Source: Haloimpatiens lingqiaonensis
Lineage (GTDB): Bacteria; Bacillota; Clostridia; Clostridiales; Clostridiaceae
Reading direction: 5' to 3' (one strand)
Assembly (NCBI RefSeq): GCF_044502415.1
Contig: NZ_CP172402.1
Length of the DNA stretch: 64,000 nt
Below are positions 42,986 through 52,184 of the stretch, piece by piece (position 1 is the stretch's first letter; every line of letters begins with the position of its first letter). The notes under the pieces were generated by a model. That model searched no databases, was not told where the DNA came from, and was given only the letters and a program-made list of their open reading frames with translations. Both the position numbers and the translations under genes were made by a program.

Positions 42986-43816
42986 ATGGACAGAGATAAA
43001 TTGGATGTTTTAGAAAAACTTCATAAAGATAAAATAAAGAAGATGTCTAAAAAAGGTGAAGAACGTATAGAAGAATGCGAAAGATGCATTAAAGAAATGC
43101 AAGACATGGAATTACAAAGAGAGTTGAAATATAATACAGCTATTACTGCTATATTAGGTGTGTTTTTAGCTATATTTATAGCATTAGCTGCAAGCTCCAT
43201 ATCATATAACAGGAGGGTATCTAGAGCGGAAAAAACAGAAAAGCAAAAACAAGAGCAAAGTTTAGCTATTAAAAATGACAGTTCACAAGTTAAAGAAGAA
43301 GCAAAGAACAATTCAAGTGTAAAAAAAGATGAAAAACCAAAAACAAAAGAGGTTAAGCAAGAGGAAAAACCATATTATGAAAAAATAGGTACATCCTTGG
43401 ATAAAGAAGAAGATAGAAAAAAGATATTGCAAACAGCACTTTCCCTAACTGGTGGAAAATATGAAGGAATTAACATAAAATATATGGTATCCATATTAAA
43501 TGCTAATGGTGTAAAGATTCCTAATGATGTGTCAAGAACAGATACATTAGTGAAAGAATTAGAAAAACAAGGATGGAAAAAAAGTACTAATGCAAGTGAC
43601 TTAAGAAAAGGAGATATAGTATTCACTTTAGATACAGTGGGTATATCAGGAGTACCAAGTCATGTATACATATTTATGGGATGGGAAGATTCCAAGAAAG
43701 AAAATGGACATGTAGTAGATGCACTATCTGCAAAAGATAATGTAACCTATCATAAAAGACCTATTACAGTGCAGTCAGAAACTACAGACAAGATGCAGTT
43801 CTTTATGAGAAAATAA
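42986..43816 (+). CDS. Membrane-anchored NlpC/P60-like protein lacking the catalytic Cys
   Basis: The protein (276 residues from ATG 42986, GAGGAG upstream) has a charged N-terminal helix, one transmembrane helix at about residues 55-75 (AITAILGVFLAIFIALAASS), a Lys/Glu-rich linker, and a C-terminal domain. That domain aligns by eye with NlpC/P60. GINIKYMVSILNANGVKIP takes the place of the G-x-DCSGFV...GI-LP segment, and DLRKGDIVFTLDTVG...SHVYIFMGW takes the place of the L-PGDLVFF...HVGIYIG segment. The DCS catalytic triplet is replaced by INI, so peptidase activity is unlikely. The Lys-rich N-terminus should be cytoplasmic and the domain outside. The assignment is inference. Confidence 0.7.
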   Translation: MDRDKLDVLEKLHKDKIKKMSKKGEERIEECERCIKEMQDMELQRELKYNTAITAILGVFLAIFIALAASSISYNRRVSRAEKTEKQKQEQSLAIKNDSSQVKEEAKNNSSVKKDEKPKTKEVKQEEKPYYEKIGTSLDKEEDRKKILQTALSLTGGKYEGINIKYMVSILNANGVKIPNDVSRTDTLVKELEKQGWKKSTNASDLRKGDIVFTLDTVGISGVPSHVYIFMGWEDSKKENGHVVDALSAKDNVTYHKRPITVQSETTDKMQFFMRK

Positions 43817-43823
43817 ATTTCGT

Positions 43824-43930
43824 AAAAAGGGGTTGTTTCACTAAGAATAAATACTATGATATATTGTGTTAGATTTAAATTTTTAGCACAATATATCATA
43901 TGTAAATTCCTTAATGCAACAGCCCCTTTT
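43824..43930. repeat. Palindromic MITE-like element, copy 2
   Basis: The ends AAAAAGGGGTTGTT and AACAGCCCCTTTT are inverted, and inside, TATGATATATTGTG pairs with CACAATATATCATA, so the whole 107 bases fold on themselves. It shares ends and internal words with 9685-9756. It directly follows the NlpC-like gene and could serve as its terminator. Confidence 0.7.
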
Positions 43931-44033
43931 AAATTTTTAGTAGCGTAGATAGGCTTTTATATGTTAAAATAACTTTTGTTGCCATTATACATTATATACA
44001 GAAAGTACATTATATATAGAAAGGATGTTATGC

Positions 44034-44360
44034 ATGCCACAAATAAAAACTAAAAATATAAAAAAAGATCATTTAAAATTAATCTGCAAAGATATGATAG
44101 ATGAATTGCAAGGTTTAATAGAATGTCCTAGAAATTATTTTACTATAGAATGTTTGAATTCAGAATTTATAACTGATGGAGAAATTCCAGCAGAGTACCC
44201 ATTTGTAGAAGTAAGCTGGTTTGACAGAGGACAAGAAACAAAGGATAAAACAGCTAAAATAATAACAAAATACATTCAGAAAGTTGGATATGATTCTGTA
44301 GACATTATATTCAATAGCTTAAATACTAAAGATTACTATGAAAATGGAGAACATTTCTAG
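44034..44360 (+). CDS. DUF1904 protein
   Basis: The protein (108 residues from ATG 44034) starts Met-Pro, followed by QIKTKNIKKDHLKLI, and continues with CPRNYFTIECLNSEFI and YPFVEVSWFDRG, the DUF1904 pattern. The N-terminal proline and size suggest a tautomerase-like fold, but no activity is established. AAAGGAT supports ATG 44034, while an in-frame ATG at 44025 overlaps it. It is followed by tandem 21-bp repeats. Confidence 0.75.
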   Translation: MPQIKTKNIKKDHLKLICKDMIDELQGLIECPRNYFTIECLNSEFITDGEIPAEYPFVEVSWFDRGQETKDKTAKIITKYIQKVGYDSVDIIFNSLNTKDYYENGEHF

Positions 44361-44403
44361 AGTGTATAAACATAGAGTGGAATTTTATGGTTATTTAATA
44401 AAT

Positions 44404-44487
44404 GTTGTGTGATTTATAATAAAAGTTATGTGATTTATAATAAAAGTTATGTGATTTATAATAAAAGTTATGTGATTTATAATAAAA
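44404..44487. repeat. Four tandem 21-bp units
   Basis: TGTGATTTATAATAAAAG begins at 44408, 44429, 44450 and 44471, an exact 21-base period. It lies in the 256-bp gap before the interrupted gene at 44617. Confidence 0.9.
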
Positions 44488-44616
44488 ATTTTATAAGTAT
44501 ACTATAATTTAAACTAAATATTTATATTATATCATATTCTAAATAATGTAATTCAACATTTATAATATAGACAATTATATTAATATAAACTAAAGCAATG
44601 AAAAGGATGAGGAAAT

Positions 44617-45549
44617 ATGAATAAGGTTGCTATGTTAGATGCATATAGCAAACTAGAAAATAAACTTTTTAATAAAATAAAAAGAGAAGGTACTTTAAAA
44701 GATTTTCTAGAAGGTATGACTAAAGAAGAACTTAATAAAATAAGAAAAAATATTGGAATTAAAGGAATAAGTAATTTAAAGAAACAAGAATTTATTGTAG
44801 AATTAGAAGCAGGAATATTAGATAATATAGACAATATAATAAAAGCACTTGATGATGAGCAAAAGGACATATTGGAAAGCCTAATATCCAATGATGGAGT
44901 TCATTTATACCATGAAGACAATATGGAGAGCCTTATAAAATATAGGTATACAGGTATGGTTTTTTCTGGGATATTAGATAATGAAGATAAGGTCATGATA
45001 ATTCCTAGGGATTTGGTACTTCCTATAAAGGAGAAGTTCCTAAATTCAGCATATACAGTAGATGCAAAAGAAATTCAATGTAATTCTTTATGGATTAATA
45101 TAATAAAAGGTTTATTATATTATTATGGTGTTTTAAGCTTAGAAAATGCTCATAGATTAGCAGTAAATTTATGTGGTGAAAAAATTGATTTCTATGATTT
45201 CATTACACAAGCTATAGATATAGAAAATGAATTTTATAAATATGACAAAGAAGAAAGAATAATATATCTTAAAGAAGTAGAAAAGCCTTTTTATATAATA
45301 CATCAACAAAACAAAATGGAAAACGAATATTTGCCAATAAATATGCAAATGATTGAAAAAGTATGTAATGGCCAACTAACTGAAAGTGAAAAGGAAATAT
45401 ATAATTTATTAGTACAGAAAAAATCAATAGATAAAGAAGAAGCAATGATAATTACTAAAGGTTTTATGACAAAAATAAAAAATGGAGTATCTTTAAAGGA
45501 AGCCTTAGAAGAATTATTTCAATTTATTAACTTAACTTCTTTAATTTAA
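44617..45549 (+). pseudogene. N-terminal part of a SEC-C protein, interrupted by an IS
   Basis: This 310-residue frame (AAAGGATGAGG upstream of ATG) is mostly helical and charged, with no domain I can name. It ends within the left flank of the IS at 45.6-47.0 kb. On the other side a fragment in the same orientation ends with a zinc-binding SEC-C motif. Proteins with this overall layout (a long helical region, then SEC-C) are common in clostridia. I infer one gene of about 380-400 codons split by the IS. The truncated product may still be made. Confidence 0.6.
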
Positions 45550-45646
45550 GAAGTTGAAATACCAATTGTAGATTCAAATTCCTTGACAGGAATATAGTTA
45601 CAGTGTTTCACACTATATTTGTCCTATAAATAACTTGAAAATTTTT

Positions 45647-46873
45647 CTAAGAAGCTAATTTCAGCTCATCAAGTATTAATTCTATGGGTACATTGTTTTT
45701 AGCTTGCTCATAAATAAAATGCACTAATTCTTTAGCCGCTAGGCTTTTAACAGATTTTATAGTGTCGCCAATGGTCTGAAGCTCCTTAAGATGATGCAAC
45801 CTATAAATTTCTAGAAAATTGATTGCTAAGAATGTAAGCAGAAAGTATCTCTCGATAGAGAGTATACCTTGAACCTTATATTCGTCAAAGCCTAAATGTG
45901 TTTTAAGATATTTGTAGTTCGTTTCAATGCTCCATCTTTTTAGATAGTATTTTATTATAGTTTCGTTGCTAAGTTCTACATCTGTAGACATTAGATACAC
46001 AGGGTCTTTGAAAGTATCTCCATCAACTTCATAGCAAATTAACGCTGTTGCGTTTTCAAACTTTGAAACTTTACCTTCGTATCTATATACTCTATACTCA
46101 GTTCCTTCGATGGTAACTACATCTAAGGTAGCTGGATTTATATATTTAGCAAATTCTTTAATTTGCATTGTGATTCCTAATGGAGAGATTTTTCTGTTAG
46201 ATTTCAAAGCACCAATGAGGTTAAAACCTTTTAGCAGAGAACCTTCGATTAGCTTTTCGCTTGTATACCAACTGTCAACAAGACAATATATTTTGTCACA
46301 GTTAGTGGGTTTTTCAAAAGAGCTAATAAAATCTAAAGCTATATCTGTTTTGCCCATAAAAGTTTTATTGTGTTTTTTACAGTTTTCTTCATTTAAATAA
46401 GGCTTGTAGTTTAAAGGGATAGACATATCCCCTGCAACAAAATTAGAGGTAACAACACAGTGAGACCAAAGAGTTTTGCCTTCTGTATGGCAGTGATTGT
46501 AGCTTAAGCCTTGCATTTTCTTTGCTTGAGTCTTAGGATTCACAGTATCATCTATCACCAGAAATCCTACGGATTTTGGCTTTATGAGTTTATTAAAATG
46601 CAAATTTAGATAATTAATACGATTTCTATCAATGAGACTATCGTCCCATTTAGAGTGACTCAAAAATCTATATATAGAACTGCTGCTTTTAGCAGTTAAT
46701 ATATGCTCTGAAACTTTTAATAAGGATTTTGTGCCATCTAAGTTTATTAATCCATCAATAATAGTGGTTAAATGATGAAATTGTGGCTTATTCATTCCAT
46801 AGTTTACATCATTTAAATAATTGTAAAGTTCATCATTTATGGATATAATATGGTTAGTAAATTTATTTGGCAT
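45647..46873 (-). CDS. DDE transposase (IS701/IS4-like)
   Basis: The 408-residue transposase has VGFLVIDDTVNPKTQAKKM with the first catalytic Asp pair, CLVDSWYTSEKLIEG with the second Asp, and YYLKRWSIETNYKYLKTHLG with the Y-x-x-E type glutamate. The DDT motif favours the IS701 group, but IS4 is close. It is intact and read opposite to the gene it interrupts. The ribosome binding site is GGGAGG. IS ends could not be fixed. The IS lies within about 45,550-46,985. Confidence 0.85.
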   Translation of the reverse strand: MPNKFTNHIISINDELYNYLNDVNYGMNKPQFHHLTTIIDGLINLDGTKSLLKVSEHILTAKSSSSIYRFLSHSKWDDSLIDRNRINYLNLHFNKLIKPKSVGFLVIDDTVNPKTQAKKMQGLSYNHCHTEGKTLWSHCVVTSNFVAGDMSIPLNYKPYLNEENCKKHNKTFMGKTDIALDFISSFEKPTNCDKIYCLVDSWYTSEKLIEGSLLKGFNLIGALKSNRKISPLGITMQIKEFAKYINPATLDVVTIEGTEYRVYRYEGKVSKFENATALICYEVDGDTFKDPVYLMSTDVELSNETIIKYYLKRWSIETNYKYLKTHLGFDEYKVQGILSIERYFLLTFLAINFLEIYRLHHLKELQTIGDTIKSVKSLAAKELVHFIYEQAKNNVPIELILDELKLAS

Positions 46874-47012
46874 ACTGACAACCTCCCGTGTGATTAATTG
46901 AGTAATAACTTTTATATATCACGGAAACCGTCGGTGTGCCATATTTATTTTTTGGTAGCATTACCAATTTGACTTTTTATTTTGCAGAACTAAAGTTATT
47001 AATTTTAAAAAT

Positions 47013-47219
47013 ATGGATGAGGCTAATTATTTTATTAATTCTATAAGTATAGCTTATAATACAACAAATATGTGGAATTTAAAAGGATACACTCCTTATG
47101 AAATACAGAAAAGATCTAGTAATAAGGGAACAACAATAGTAAATAAACAAAAGATAGGAAGAAATGAACCTTGCCCTTGTGGAAGCGGAAAAAAATACAA
47201 AAAATGTTGTGGTAAATAA
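47013..47219 (+). pseudogene. C-terminal SEC-C fragment of the interrupted gene
   Basis: The 68-residue frame ends IGRNEPCPCGSGKKYKKCCGK, the SEC-C zinc motif (C-x-C...CC). The same frame stays open upstream of the ATG to at least 46986 without a ribosome binding site, as expected for the downstream part of a split gene. It pairs with the 44617-45549 fragment. A terminator follows. Confidence 0.65.
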
Positions 47220-47220
47220 A

Positions 47221-47262
47221 ATATGCCATATAGTGCTCAAGCATTATATGGCATATTTTATT
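47221..47262. terminator. Terminator after the SEC-C fragment
   Basis: ATATGCCATATA and TATATGGCATAT form a perfect 12-bp stem followed by TTTTATTT. Confidence 0.8.
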
Positions 47263-47344
47263 TAGTATAATTTCAACATTATATTTAGTGAAATTCTTCA
47301 CCAATATTTTCCCTTATGTGTTGGTGAAATTTTAACTTTGTATA

Positions 47345-47896
47345 TTATGCACCATGAAGCTCAAATTTCCTTAAAAAATGTGAGTGTGAATGAATAGAGT
47401 TATCTATAATTTCTTTGTTTACAATGTAGTTATCACTAGAGGCTTGTATATATTCATATACATCATAGGTGCATAATAGGGACATGTTAGAGTTTTTAAC
47501 CAAATTAGTAAGTTTTCTTTCTAACTCTAGGAAAAACTCCTTAGAAGTAAGGGTGATTATATGTGAGCAATCTTCTATAAGTCTAATACCTGAAAAACCT
47601 TTAATATTAGCTGAATTTAATATTTTCAGCATACCATTTTGAATATTATTTATATCTAATTTGTTGGTCAGATTACTAAATGCCTCTTCTGTGAAAAAAT
47701 ATATGTTATCTGTAGAGATGTTTTGATTAGTAAAAAATGAAGAAAGTTCTTTAAACTTATTTTCCTTCATTAAGATGTAAATAAGCTCATTATTATCCAA
47801 GCCTTTTTTAACATAATGTAATAAATTAATAAATAAATGCTCCTTGCTATAATAATAAAAAGCCGAATGAGAGCCAAAAACACTATCTAACGACAT
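47345..47896 (-). CDS. MEDS-domain sensory protein
   Basis: The 183-residue protein resembles the MEDS (DcmR-type) sensory domain. It begins HSAFYYYSKEHLFINLLHYVKKGLDNNELIYIL, has a central FSGIRLIEDCSHI, and continues LLCTYDVYEYI. MEDS domains adopt a RecA/KaiC-like fold and usually sit before kinases or helix-turn-helix domains. Here it stands alone, so it may act in trans. The ligand is unknown. The 407-bp gap upstream (47897-48303) is shared with the divergent WYL gene and holds no other gene. Confidence 0.75.
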   Translation of the reverse strand: MSLDSVFGSHSAFYYYSKEHLFINLLHYVKKGLDNNELIYILMKENKFKELSSFFTNQNISTDNIYFFTEEAFSNLTNKLDINNIQNGMLKILNSANIKGFSGIRLIEDCSHIITLTSKEFFLELERKLTNLVKNSNMSLLCTYDVYEYIQASSDNYIVNKEIIDNSIHSHSHFLRKFELHGA

Positions 47897-48303
47897 AATA
47901 TTTCACTACCCCCCCTAGTTAGTAAATATTTTCAAAATAAATCATTATTACTTCATCTAGTGTTTAGTTAAGCTCTATTACACCTGATAGAGAAAATTAC
48001 TTTAAATGACTGTTAGTGATTATAGAGTTTCAAGCGAGTATTTCCAATGCATAAAATTATGCAATGTATATCATTAGTTTTAATAGAAATAAAAGAATAA
48101 TGTCTAAAGCATCTATTTCCAATTTTATACTAAAATATATTGATTTTCAAGAGTAATTTAAAAAAACAACATAAATTAGTGAAAATAATATATAAATGTA
48201 AAAAAATATTATGCTAAATACTTCAGGCAACAATTTTCACAGTTTATGATATAATTTATTTAAGTGTTAAGTTTTGTAAAATTTTATGACAGGAGTGATT
48301 AAT

Positions 48304-49269
48304 GTGCTTCCGTATTCTGAATATAGTAAATCAAGAAAATTATTGGAAATGTTTAGGCTAATTAAATCAGGAGAGATAACTACAAAAGAAGAACTTTCAA
48401 ACATATTTGAGGTATCACCAAAAACTATTGGAAATTACAAAAGGGAATTAGAGGAAGAATGGGATGCAGAAATAATTTATGACAAAAGTGAAGCTAAATA
48501 TGTAATAGAAAGGGAAGGCATATTAGGATTATTAAAGGCTACACAACCTATTACTGCCGATGATGTGAATTTAATATTGGCTACATTAATAGAATCACAA
48601 AATTTTATGGAAACAAAGATGAATATAATAAAAAAGGGATTATTAGGTTTACTTCCTGAGGAAGAGGCAGAAAAGTTAGGTAAAATGCTTCATAGTGAAA
48701 AGCCATCTAATTGTAACGATCAGCCTATAGTGTTTAATTTAAACAAAATTAGACGAGCTATAGCATATGAAAATAAGATAGAATTTACATATAGATCTGC
48801 TGCGGGAAATCATAGAAATCATAAAATAATACCCTATAGCTTTGCTTGTGAATTTGGTAAATATTACATAATAGGTAAGCCTGAAGATAAAGAAAAGCTT
48901 GTGCATTTTAGATTAGATAGAATTGGAAAAGTAACTATTTTGGATGAAATAGGGGTAAGAAGTGATGAGTTTAATGTGTATGACTATTTAAAAAAGACTT
49001 GGTACATGTATGGTGGCGAAGAGACTAAAATAAAAGTTAAATTTAATAAAGAATTTTATAATGTGGTTACAGAAAAAAATATGATTGAAGGCAGATTAAT
49101 AGAGGAAACCGATGAATATTTTATATACCAATTTGTAGCAAATGGTACCTTGGGCATAAAGTTATGGATTTTAGGATTTGGTGCAGGTGCTGAAGTATTA
49201 GAGCCCTATGAATTAAGGGAAGAATTTGAAAATATAGCTAAAGAGATGATGAAAATATATTGTAGTTAG
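48304..49269 (+). CDS. HTH/WYL-domain transcriptional regulator
   Basis: The protein (321 residues from GTG 48304, AGGAG eight bases upstream) has an N-terminal helix-turn-helix (about residues 20-45, ITTKEELSNIFEVSPKTIGNYKREL). The WYL domain contains KIEFTYRSAAGNHRNHKIIPYSFACEFGKYYIIG, and a WCX-like C-terminal part follows. WYL proteins often bind nucleic acid or nucleotide ligands. A promoter with TGATATAAT at about 48247-48255 precedes it. An ATG at 48286 overlaps the ribosome binding site. Targets are unknown. Confidence 0.88.
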   Translation: MLPYSEYSKSRKLLEMFRLIKSGEITTKEELSNIFEVSPKTIGNYKRELEEEWDAEIIYDKSEAKYVIEREGILGLLKATQPITADDVNLILATLIESQNFMETKMNIIKKGLLGLLPEEEAEKLGKMLHSEKPSNCNDQPIVFNLNKIRRAIAYENKIEFTYRSAAGNHRNHKIIPYSFACEFGKYYIIGKPEDKEKLVHFRLDRIGKVTILDEIGVRSDEFNVYDYLKKTWYMYGGEETKIKVKFNKEFYNVVTEKNMIEGRLIEETDEYFIYQFVANGTLGIKLWILGFGAGAEVLEPYELREEFENIAKEMMKIYCS

Positions 49270-49398
49270 TTTATAAATCCTCAAAAGCTACTTTTGCTGG
49301 AGAAAATTTCATACGCTAAAATATTACCATTAACTTTAAATTTCTCGAAAATTATTGTTGCTTGTGTGGTATGGTTCAAGATTTATATACTAAATCAG

Positions 49399-49534
49399 TT
49401 TATCCAGAGACGTAGCTGCCGTAATACTCCCACTCCTAACAAAGTGGGAGATAACGGCAGCTACGTCCCTGGATAAGGATCTCTAACCTTCAGTTGGAGT
49501 AAAAACTCCATCTGAAGCTAAGAGCTCTGTTTAT
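49399..49534 (+). ncRNA. Two-hairpin repeated element, copy 1 (candidate structured RNA)
   Basis: Hairpin 1 pairs CCAGAGACGTAGCTGCCGT with ACGGCAGCTACGTCCCTGG and has an inner ACTCCCACT/AGTGGGAG stem. Hairpin 2 pairs CTTCAG-TTGGAGT with ACTCCA-CTGAAG around an AAAA loop and is closed by CTCT/AGAG. A copy of about 95 percent identity is at 63612-63746. It lies 130 bases after the WYL gene. The rest of this gap shows no gene. Confidence 0.65.
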
Positions 49535-49576
49535 AACTAAAAGAAAACACTGCTACTTGTTTTGGTAGTAGTTAAT

Positions 49577-49619
49577 AAAGCTAGAATGAAGAATTTATTA
49601 AAGACTTCACTCTAGCTTT
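49577..49619. terminator. Bidirectional terminator beside bioY
   Basis: AAAGCTAGAATGAAG and CTTCACTCTAGCTTT pair with one mismatch. It lies just past the bioY stop codon on the minus strand. Confidence 0.65.
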
Positions 49620-49628
49620 ATAATTTTG

Positions 49629-50180
49629 CTATTTTTTTATAGCAGGAAGAACTTTTTTTGCTATAGCAGCTGCAACTCCACTTAGTAGAATATCTTTTAT
49701 TATAAAAGGAGCCACGCATACTTTTATAACTTTCATTATTCCCATAGGATTCTTCATGTAGAAATTCATTATAAAGTAAAAATAAATAGTTCCAAAGGCA
49801 TACATAATTATAAGACCTGAAATTATACCTATAGATAAATTTTTAAAGGTTGCCCTTCTATTTTCAATTAATTTACCTATTAAATATGCGCCCACTGCAA
49901 AACCTAATATATATCCGAAAGTTGGATGAACTATTGTGGTAGGTCCGGCTTTTCCACCTTGAAATACAGGAATTCCAATAAGGCCTAATAAAATATATAT
50001 AATTTGTGATAAAGCACCTAATTTAGCACCCAATAGAGCTCCAGCTAGGCATGCGAAGAATGCTTGAAAAGTTAATGGAACCAATGGTGTAGGTATGGAC
50101 AAATAAGCTCCTACAACCATAAGTGCTGCAAATAAAGCTGTTAAAGTAATATCTCTGGTTTTCAATATAAATCTCTCCAT
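49629..50180 (-). CDS. bioY: Biotin transporter BioY
   Basis: The 183-residue S-component of an ECF transporter binds and imports biotin, using shared EcfAAT elsewhere. It has about six hydrophobic helices, the N-terminal TALFAALMVVGAYLSIP, VPLTFQAFFACLAGALLG, and the BioY hallmark GGKAGPTTIVHPTFGYILGF. Length is normal. Its promoter overlaps a BirA operator (50203-50234), so repression by biotin-loaded BirA is predicted. Confidence 0.95.
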   Translation of the reverse strand: MERFILKTRDITLTALFAALMVVGAYLSIPTPLVPLTFQAFFACLAGALLGAKLGALSQIIYILLGLIGIPVFQGGKAGPTTIVHPTFGYILGFAVGAYLIGKLIENRRATFKNLSIGIISGLIIMYAFGTIYFYFIMNFYMKNPMGIMKVIKVCVAPFIIKDILLSGVAAAIAKKVLPAIKK

Positions 50181-50202
50181 TCTATTTTAATTAATAAAAA
50201 TA

Positions 50203-50234
50203 TTGTAAACTATATTTTGAAATTATGTTTACAA
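50203..50234. promoter_or_regulatory. BirA operator for bioY
   Basis: TTGTAAAC and GTTTACAA are perfect inverted arms separated by 16 bases, the spacing and sequence of bacterial BirA boxes. It covers the predicted transcription start. Confidence 0.85.
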
Positions 50235-50238
50235 ATAA

Positions 50239-50267
50239 AATATATATGAACATAGTATTTTTGTCAA
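50239..50267 (-). promoter_or_regulatory. bioY promoter
   Basis: On the minus strand a perfect -35 TTGACA (50267-50262) and a -10 TATATT (50244-50239) are 17 bases apart. Confidence 0.8.
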
Positions 50268-50411
50268 TATATAATAATTTGCCATAAAAATTTAAAGCTA
50301 GTACAACATATACTAGAATTTATTATTAGCGCCGTGACCACAACTTTAATTTAAAGCTTGTATTTTAAATTAAAAATATTTATTCAGCTAATGTAGAGAT
50401 TGAAATTTGTA

Positions 50412-50499
50412 GATAAGTGAGAGGTGAGAGGTAAGAAGTAAGAGGTAAGAAGTAAGAGGTAAGAAGTAAGAGATAAGAAATAAGGGGTAAGGTAAGGGG
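50412..50499. repeat. GTAAGA-type simple repeat tract
   Basis: GTAAGAAGTAAGAG variants follow the leader TTTGTAGATAAGTGAGAGG. The tract fills part of the 507-bp gap between bioY and ccdA, where I see no gene. Confidence 0.75.
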
Positions 50500-50687
50500 A
50501 ACAGTAGAAGTGGTTGCTTAAATAAAAATTGAATTTTAGATTAAAAAGTATTTTAAGATTAAATTAATAATGCAAATTATGAATTGGATATAATTATAAT
50601 ATATATTGCAAATATTTAATTAAAAATATATAATATAATTACCCCTAGGTGGTATATTGCGGGTGATTGATGAAGGGAGATATTAAA

Positions 50688-51383
50688 ATGGAGAATGTGA
50701 ATATAATTTTAGCTTTTTCAGCAGGAGTACTTTCTTTTTTATCTCCATGTATTTTACCACTGATTCCGGCATATATAACATATTTAACTGGAATGAGTAT
50801 AGAGGAGATAAATAGTGGAAAAGATAAAATAACTATAGTTAAAAAATCCCTTGGATTTATATTAGGATTCTCAATAATATTTATATTAATGGGTGTATCC
50901 ATAAGTAGCGTTGGAAAAGTTCTTTCAAACAATAGGGATGTTTTTAGAAAAGTTGGAGGAATATTAATTATAATATTTGGATTACATACCATGGGAATAT
51001 TAAAAATAAAAACTCTATACAGAGAAGGAAGAGTTTTAAATATGAGAAAAGCTGAAGGAACCTTTGGAGCCATAGTATTAGGAATGGCTTTTGCAACTGG
51101 TTGGACACCTTGTATAGGCCCAATACTATCTTCTATATTAATTTATGCAGGAAGTGTAGACAGTGTAAGTAAAGGGGTACTTCTATTAGTATTTTATTCT
51201 TTAGGTATGGCCATACCATTTTTTCTTACAGCGTTATTAATACAAAAATTAAGCGTCTATTTAAAAAGGATATATAAATATTTTCCAGTGATAAGTTTTA
51301 TAAGCGGCGCAGTTCTCATTTTAATGGGAATAATGATATTCACTAATAAGCTAACCATGTTGAATAATTATTTGAACTTTTAG
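50688..51383 (+). CDS. ccdA: Cytochrome c biogenesis/thiol-redox membrane protein CcdA
   Basis: CcdA carries electrons from cytoplasmic thioredoxin across the membrane to outside thiol proteins. The protein (231 residues from ATG 50688, AAGGGAG upstream) has six hydrophobic helices and the two conserved cysteine motifs: LSPCILPLIP in helix 1 and GWTPCIGPIL in helix 4. Earlier in-frame TTG and ATG codons (50667, 50670) precede the ribosome binding site. It is followed by a TlpA-like protein and a copper chaperone, suggesting a thiol/metal module. Confidence 0.93.
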   Translation: MENVNIILAFSAGVLSFLSPCILPLIPAYITYLTGMSIEEINSGKDKITIVKKSLGFILGFSIIFILMGVSISSVGKVLSNNRDVFRKVGGILIIIFGLHTMGILKIKTLYREGRVLNMRKAEGTFGAIVLGMAFATGWTPCIGPILSSILIYAGSVDSVSKGVLLLVFYSLGMAIPFFLTALLIQKLSVYLKRIYKYFPVISFISGAVLILMGIMIFTNKLTMLNNYLNF

Positions 51384-51436
51384 AATTGAAGGGAGGGAAA
51401 GCACAGGAAACTTATTGAGTTTCTTGTAATATAAAT

Positions 51437-52027
51437 ATGAAAAAGAAAAATATTTTAACTGCTATACTGGTGATAGCAATATTTGCAGCGGTCTATGGAA
51501 TGAAGGTTTACACTGATTCATATAAAAATAAAAATAGTATAGTACAAAGCAATAAGAGTGAAAGTGAAAAAAATCAAAGTACACCAGATAAAGACAAAGA
51601 GGAGAAACAAGTTCAAGAAACTACAGATTATTATAAATCCACAGATTTTACTTTAAAGGATCTTCAGGGTAAAACCGTAAAGTTAAGTGATTTTAAAGGT
51701 AAAAAGGTGTTTTTAAATTTCTGGGCTACCTGGTGCGGTCCTTGTAAAAGGGAGATACCAGACATGATAAAGTTCCAAGAGGAAATTAAGGATGACAATA
51801 TAGTTATATTAGCTGTAAACATTGGAGATAGTAAAAGCAAAGTAGAGGATTTTGTAAAGAAAAATAATATAAATTTCACTGTTTTATTAGATGAAAAGCA
51901 ACAAGTAGCCATAAAATACAATGTTTCAGGTATACCAACTACCTATTTGATTGATGAAAATGGTAAGCTTGTAAAATGGACTACAGGCGCTATGGAAATA
52001 TATATGATGAGGGACTTCATTAAGTAA
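51437..52027 (+). CDS. TlpA/ResA-like membrane-anchored thiol-disulphide oxidoreductase
   Basis: The 196-residue protein has an N-terminal membrane anchor (residues about 5-22), a polar linker, and a thioredoxin-like domain of the AhpC/TSA-redoxin type. Its active site is WCGPC (C100, C103), followed by VSGIPTTYLIDENGK with the cis-proline. It probably reduces extracytoplasmic disulphides and receives electrons from CcdA, whose gene lies 53 bases upstream. The ribosome binding site is weak, because GAAGGGAGGG lies about 40 bases before the ATG. Confidence 0.9.
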   Translation: MKKKNILTAILVIAIFAAVYGMKVYTDSYKNKNSIVQSNKSESEKNQSTPDKDKEEKQVQETTDYYKSTDFTLKDLQGKTVKLSDFKGKKVFLNFWATWCGPCKREIPDMIKFQEEIKDDNIVILAVNIGDSKSKVEDFVKKNNINFTVLLDEKQQVAIKYNVSGIPTTYLIDENGKLVKWTTGAMEIYMMRDFIK

Positions 52028-52184
52028 AATAACTGAAGTTTTCATATATTTTTCAAATAATACAAAAGATGAATAAAGATATATATGTATTTAAATTTTA
52101 AATACAAAATTAAAAATTATTATTTTATGCGAATATATAGCGGTAAGAGAGTTATAAAAAAATATAGAGTTTGGAGGAAATAAA

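Noticed and set aside
45540..47003. TTAATTT as a 7-bp target duplication for the IS701/IS4-like element
   Set aside because: The adjoining sequences are not inverted repeats, and joining the flanks there does not restore the reading frame of the split gene.
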